The translations under genes were made by a program, and so were the position numbers. This document shows positions 41,294 to 44,446 of a stretch of DNA of 44,446 nt, piece after piece. The stretch comes from an uncultured Acidimicrobiia bacterium (lineage in GTDB: Bacteria; Actinomycetota; Acidimicrobiia; Acidimicrobiales; CAIXPF01): the NCBI GenBank assembly GCA_903921205.1, contig CAIXPF010000198.1, positions 1 to 44,446 of the forward strand. The letters run 5' to 3'. The first letter of the stretch is position 1. Each line of letters opens with the position of its first letter. The notes under the pieces are model-generated. The model did no database searches, had not been told where the DNA came from, and was given only the letters and a program-made list of their open reading frames with translations.

Positions 41294-41968
41294 ATGAGCG
41301 GCGACGATCACGATCACGATCACGACCATCACGATCACGACGACCATCACGATCACGACGACCACTCCGACGTGCCGCCCGACGTGGCGCTGCGGGCCAA
41401 GGCCCTGTTCTCGCTGCTGGCCGACAAGGGCATCGTCGATCCCGATGGCGTCGACCGCATCGTGGAGGCCTACGAGCACCGGGTCGGCCCGCACCTCGGG
41501 GCGAAGGTCGTGGCCCGGGCATGGGTCGACGAGGGCTACCGGCAGCGGTTGCTGGCCGACGGCACGGCTGCGGTGCAGGAACTGGGCATCGGCGGTTGGC
41601 GTGACGGGTCGCGGCTGGTGGCCGTCGAGAACCGGGCCGATGTGCACAACGTGGTGGTGTGCACGTTGTGCTCGTGTTACCCGTTGCCACTGCTGGGTGT
41701 TCCGCCGGTCTGGTACAAGTCCGCGCCCTACCGCTCGCGGGTGGTGATGGACCCCCGAGGGGTGCTCGCCGAGTTCGGGACCGAGGTCGATCCCGGTGTC
41801 GAGGTCCGGGTGTGGGACTCCAACTCCGAGGTCCGTTACCTGGTGGTTCCGCAGCGGCCGGCCGGCACCGAGGGGATGTCCGAGGACGAACTGGCCGCGT
41901 TGGTCGGTCGCAATGCGATGATCGGCGTGGAACGGGTGACCGTGACACCCGGCGACGTGGCGGGGTGA
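41294..41968 (+). CDS. Nitrile hydratase alpha subunit, cobalt-type
   Basis: Nitrile hydratase converts nitriles to amides. The 224-residue alpha subunit has the metal site Cys123-Thr-Leu-Cys126-Ser-Cys128 in [10 protein letters not shown]; threonine in second position is typical of cobalt enzymes (iron ones usually have serine). Residues 4-24 are a His/Asp-only tail, which is unusual. Thiocyanate hydrolase gamma subunits are related, but the beta and accessory genes favour nitrile hydratase. Start ATG 41294 is supported by the -10 box TAACGT 7 nt upstream. The beta gene begins 5 nt after the stop. Confidence 0.93.
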   Translation: MSGDDHDHDHDHHDHDDHHDHDDHSDVPPDVALRAKALFSLLADKGIVDPDGVDRIVEAYEHRVGPHLGAKVVARAWVDEGYRQRLLADGTAAVQELGIGGWRDGSRLVAVENRADVHNVVVCTLCSCYPLPLLGVPPVWYKSAPYRSRVVMDPRGVLAEFGTEVDPGVEVRVWDSNSEVRYLVVPQRPAGTEGMSEDELAALVGRNAMIGVERVTVTPGDVAG

Positions 41969-41972
41969 TCCG

Positions 41973-42602
41973 GTGAACGGGATCCACGACCTCGGCGGTA
42001 TGGCCGGGTTCGGCCCGGTTGCCGCCGAACCGGAGCGCACCGAGCCGAACTTTCACGCCGATTGGGAACCGGCCGTACTGTCAAGTATGTATGCCACGTT
42101 GCGGCTGCGTCGCTGGAGCATCGACGAGTTCCGCCTGACCATCGAGCGGTCGGCCCCGGTCGACTACCTACGGCGCAGCTACTACGAGAAGTGGCTCGTC
42201 GCCCTGGAGGAGCTGGTGGTGCGCCACGGCGTGCTCAGCGCTGAGGAGCTGGCGTCGGGGCGCGTGTCGGCGCCACCGTCGCCGAACGATCGTCCCTGGA
42301 CCCCCAGCTTCGAGCTGCCCGATGGGCCGGCCCGGTTCACGGACGGTCAGGCGGTTCGGGCCGTCAACCGTCATCCGTCCGGGCACACCCGGGCACCGCG
42401 CTACGTCCGCGGCCGGGTCGGAACCGTGGTCCGCGCCGTCGGGGCCGAGCCGTTGCCCGAGGACGCCGCCGCCGGGGTCTGCACCCCGCAGCGGCTGTAC
42501 CTGGTGCGCTTCGAGGCGGCCGAGTTGTGGGGTCCCGACAGCGGGGGCAACGACGCGGTCTACCTCGAGCTGTGGGAGAGCTACCTCGAGGAGATCGCAT
42601 GA
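41973..42602 (+). CDS. Nitrile hydratase beta subunit
   Basis: A 209-residue beta subunit: 'MNGIHDLGGMAGFGPV' at the N-terminus (the conserved start), 'FHADWEPAVLSSMYATLRLRRWSIDEFRLTIERSAPVDYLRRSYYEKWL', and the C-terminal SH3-like part 'RVGTVVRAVGAEPLPEDAAAG' and 'VRFEAAELWGPDS'. Partner of the alpha subunit. GTG 41973 lies 4 nt after the alpha stop. It is coupled to the accessory gene by an ATGA overlap. Confidence 0.93.
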   Translation: MNGIHDLGGMAGFGPVAAEPERTEPNFHADWEPAVLSSMYATLRLRRWSIDEFRLTIERSAPVDYLRRSYYEKWLVALEELVVRHGVLSAEELASGRVSAPPSPNDRPWTPSFELPDGPARFTDGQAVRAVNRHPSGHTRAPRYVRGRVGTVVRAVGAEPLPEDAAAGVCTPQRLYLVRFEAAELWGPDSGGNDAVYLELWESYLEEIA

Positions 42603-43012
42603 GTTCCGTCCCCGACCGTCCCGTTGCATCCCACGCTGCATACCAGGCGGTACGTCCGGCCCTGTCGGAGCAGGCCGAGGCGTTGCCGGGTCTGCCCCGT
42701 GACGAGGGCGGGCCCCGCTTCGGTGATGCCTGGGAGGCCGAGGTGTTCGCCATCGCCCTGGCGCTGTCGGAGGCCGGCCGCTTCAGCTGGCCGGAATGGA
42801 GCGCGGCGCTGACCGAGGCGATCGCGCAGGCCCGGGCCGCGGGCGACCCGGACCTCGGTGACACCTACTACCACCACTGGCTGGCGGCGCTGGAAGGCCT
42901 GTGCCGGGTCAAGGGGCTGGTGGCGACCGACGAGGTCGATCACCGGCAGCAGCAGTGGCGGGAGGCCTACGAGCGCACCCCGCACGGCCAACCGGTGCAC
43001 CTCGAGCGCTGA
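42599..43012 (+). CDS. Nitrile hydratase accessory (activator) protein
   Basis: A 137-residue protein resembling the N-terminal half of the beta subunit (P14K/activator type): 'GDAWEAEVFAIALALSEAGRFSWPEWSAAL' and 'GDTYYHHWLAALEGLCRVKGLVATDEV'. Such proteins help insert cobalt into the alpha subunit, in one studied system by subunit swapping. ATG 42599 overlaps the beta stop (ATGA). End of the operon, followed by a hairpin. Confidence 0.87.
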   Translation: MSSVPDRPVASHAAYQAVRPALSEQAEALPGLPRDEGGPRFGDAWEAEVFAIALALSEAGRFSWPEWSAALTEAIAQARAAGDPDLGDTYYHHWLAALEGLCRVKGLVATDEVDHRQQQWREAYERTPHGQPVHLER

Positions 43013-43013
43013 G

Positions 43014-43033
43014 CCGGCGGGACGAATCGCCGG
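43014..43033. terminator. Hairpin after the nitrile hydratase operon
   Basis: CCGGCG (43014-43019) pairs with CGCCGG (43028-43033) around an 8-nt loop, starting immediately after the accessory gene's stop. It lies between convergent genes. Confidence 0.5.
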
Positions 43034-43062
43034 TCACCTCCTCGACGGGACGCGATGGCGGC

Positions 43063-44340
43063 TCAGCGCCTGCCGGCGGGGGTGAAGCGGGCCGGCAGCC
43101 GCTTGACCCCGTGGATGAACGAGGAACGCAACGGGTCCGGATCGGCGACGGCCTCGATGTCGGGCAGGCGACGGAACAGCTCCCGGTACATGACGGTGAT
43201 CTCGCGACGGGCCAGGTGCGCTCCCATGCAGTAGTGCGGGCCCGGACCGCCGAAGCCGAGGTGCTCGTTGGGGCTGCGGCCGACGTCGAAGCGGTACGGG
43301 TCGGCGAACACGTCCTCGTCGCGGTTCGCCGACCAGTAGAACAGGCAGACCTTCTCGCCGGCGGTCAGGTGCTGCCCGCCCAGCTCGGTGTCGCAGGTGA
43401 GGGTCCGGCGCATGTAGGTGACGGGGCTGGCCACCCGCACGATCTCGTCGACCGCGGTGGGGGCGAGGGCTTCGAAGTCGGCCTGCCACCGGTGCCGCTG
43501 ATCGGGGTTGACGGTCAGGTAATGCAGGCCCCAGCTGATGGCGTTGCGGGTGGTCTCGTTGCCTGCGGCGACCAGCAGGATGAAGAAGCTGGCGAGCTCG
43601 GCGTGGGTGAGACGCTCCCCGTCGACCTCGGCCTGCAGCAGCTGCGTGGTCAGGTCGTCGCCGGCACCGTCGCCCCGGGCGCGGGTGGCGGCGAGGTCGT
43701 TCATCAGCTCGGAGAGGTCGGCACCGGCCTGCAGGATGGCCCCGAGGATGTTCTCGACCCCCTCGATGTACTCCGGGTCGCCGGCGCCGAGGATGACGTT
43801 GGTCCGGTCGAAGACGAACTCGTACTGGCTGGCCGGGATGCCCATCATGTCGCAGATGATCCGCAGCGGCAGGGCAGCGGCGATGTCGCGCACGAAGTCG
43901 ATCTCGCCCCGTTCGGCGACGCTGTCGACCAGCTCGGCGGCGATGCGTTGGACCGAGTCGTCCAGCCGGCGCATGGTGGCGGGGGTGAAGCCGGCGGCCA
44001 CGAGCTTGCGCAGCCGGGCGTGGCGAGGGTCATCCATGGCGATCATGGATCCGAAGAACTCGTTGAACTCCGGCGGGACGTCCAGCATGGTCATGCCCTG
44101 GGCGGAGCTGAAGATCTCCGGGTGCTTGGAGGCGTGCAGGATGTCGGCGTGACGGGTGACGGCCCAGTAGCCGTTGCCCATCGGCACGATGCCCTCGGCC
44201 TCCGGAGGCGGCGTGCGCCAGGCGATCGGCTCCTCGGCCCGTAGCTCGGCCATGTCGGCCTCGATCTCGGGCAGGGACCGGACCCAGAACGCCTGCAGGA
44301 TGGGGTTGATCACCGAGCGCTCGGCGTCCGAACCGTTCAT
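43063..44340 (-). CDS. Cytochrome P450 (CYP125/CYP124-like)
   Basis: A 425-residue soluble P450. The I-helix oxygen-binding motif AGNETTRN (259-266), the ExxR motif (Glu299-Arg302) and the haem-binding FGGPGPHYCMG with Cys371 are all visible. AGNETTRN with 'ISWGLHYLTVNPDQ' resembles actinobacterial sterol/fatty-acid side-chain P450s (CYP124/125/142), so a lipid or steroid substrate is plausible but not shown. No ferredoxin gene is adjacent. ATG 44340 is supported by AAAGAAAGG 8 nt upstream. The 106 bp beyond it show no clear -10 box. Confidence 0.93.
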   Translation of the reverse strand: MNGSDAERSVINPILQAFWVRSLPEIEADMAELRAEEPIAWRTPPPEAEGIVPMGNGYWAVTRHADILHASKHPEIFSSAQGMTMLDVPPEFNEFFGSMIAMDDPRHARLRKLVAAGFTPATMRRLDDSVQRIAAELVDSVAERGEIDFVRDIAAALPLRIICDMMGIPASQYEFVFDRTNVILGAGDPEYIEGVENILGAILQAGADLSELMNDLAATRARGDGAGDDLTTQLLQAEVDGERLTHAELASFFILLVAAGNETTRNAISWGLHYLTVNPDQRHRWQADFEALAPTAVDEIVRVASPVTYMRRTLTCDTELGGQHLTAGEKVCLFYWSANRDEDVFADPYRFDVGRSPNEHLGFGGPGPHYCMGAHLARREITVMYRELFRRLPDIEAVADPDPLRSSFIHGVKRLPARFTPAGRR

Positions 44341-44446
44341 GACGTCAACCTTTCTTTGCGGGCGGGGGCTCTGCCAACGTCGGTGACGCCGGTCGGTGGC
44401 AGGGTGGTCGGGCCGTGGGCCGAAAACGGCGTCGGCCGCCCCGTGC

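Noticed and set aside
38865-41295. Very long minus-strand reading frame opposite maf and the AtuA-like gene, continuous with the LLM gene
   Set aside because: It has the low-complexity His/Arg/Gly/Val composition of an antisense frame in GC-rich DNA; the plus-strand genes have clear family motifs. Only the part below 38859 is a real gene.

Overview
The window is about 44 kb of very GC-rich chromosome from an actinomycete-type bacterium. The third codon position is almost always G or C. Two putative F420-dependent enzymes, a myo-inositol-1-phosphate synthase, a CYP125-like P450 and many promoters with no room for a leader all point to Actinomycetota. The mix of an EthD-type protein, a DUF6285/phosphotransferase pair, an AtuA-like protein and CoA-linked enzymes would suit class Acidimicrobiia, but I did not identify the organism. 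I see no phage, transposon or CRISPR. It looks like ordinary chromosome with many short operons.

Layout. 1-1000: 3' end of a branched-chain-type ABC binding protein, then tRNA-Ala(UGC) with a strong terminator. 1000-4700: EthD-like protein and polyphosphate kinase 2 on the minus strand, divergent from a malate/lactate dehydrogenase-like gene, then folE. 4.7-7.6 kb: Nudix, SDR, thioesterase and a second Nudix on the plus strand. 7.6-10.4 kb: an isolated trio of TadE/TadG-type pseudopilin genes. 10.4-14.9 kb: SDR, a rhomboid-like membrane protein that appears catalytically dead, a small membrane protein, a NUDT19-type Nudix and a flavin monooxygenase of the acyl-CoA dehydrogenase fold. 14.9-19.0 kb: a complete polyamine ABC importer operon (potA-potD-potB-potC), closed by a 10-bp hairpin. 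19.2-20.6 kb: ino1. 20.6-24.8 kb: adenosine deaminase, DUF3891, DUF6285 with its phosphotransferase partner, and a YdcF-like protein. 24.8-28.3 kb: crotonase, small membrane protein, fatty-acid desaturase, NTF2-like protein. 28.3-33.0 kb: amidase, aminotransferase, methyltransferase, PPOX-type F420 protein and a threonine dehydratase-like PLP enzyme. 33.1-36.8 kb: CopD-like protein, FMN protein and two tandem paralogous MFS-like transporters. 36.8-38.9 kb: CaiB-type CoA transferase with an LLM-class F420 enzyme. 38.9-43.0 kb: maf, an AtuA-like protein and a cobalt-type nitrile hydratase operon (alpha, beta, accessory). 43.1-44.3 kb: P450.

The strongest cross-cutting signal is a repeated promoter layout. 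A TANNNT hexamer sits 6-8 nt in front of the start codon of at least ten genes on both strands, which implies leaderless transcripts. Twice the TA of this hexamer is the TA of the upstream gene's stop codon. Once two divergent hexamers overlap, and there the plus-strand transcript may begin with a 12-codon mini-ORF coupled to the amidase start. Other points worth a second look are a His/Asp-rich tail on the nitrile hydratase alpha subunit, a DosR-like palindrome near the desaturase, phased 11-bp repeats in a divergent promoter region, and the orphan Tad trio.
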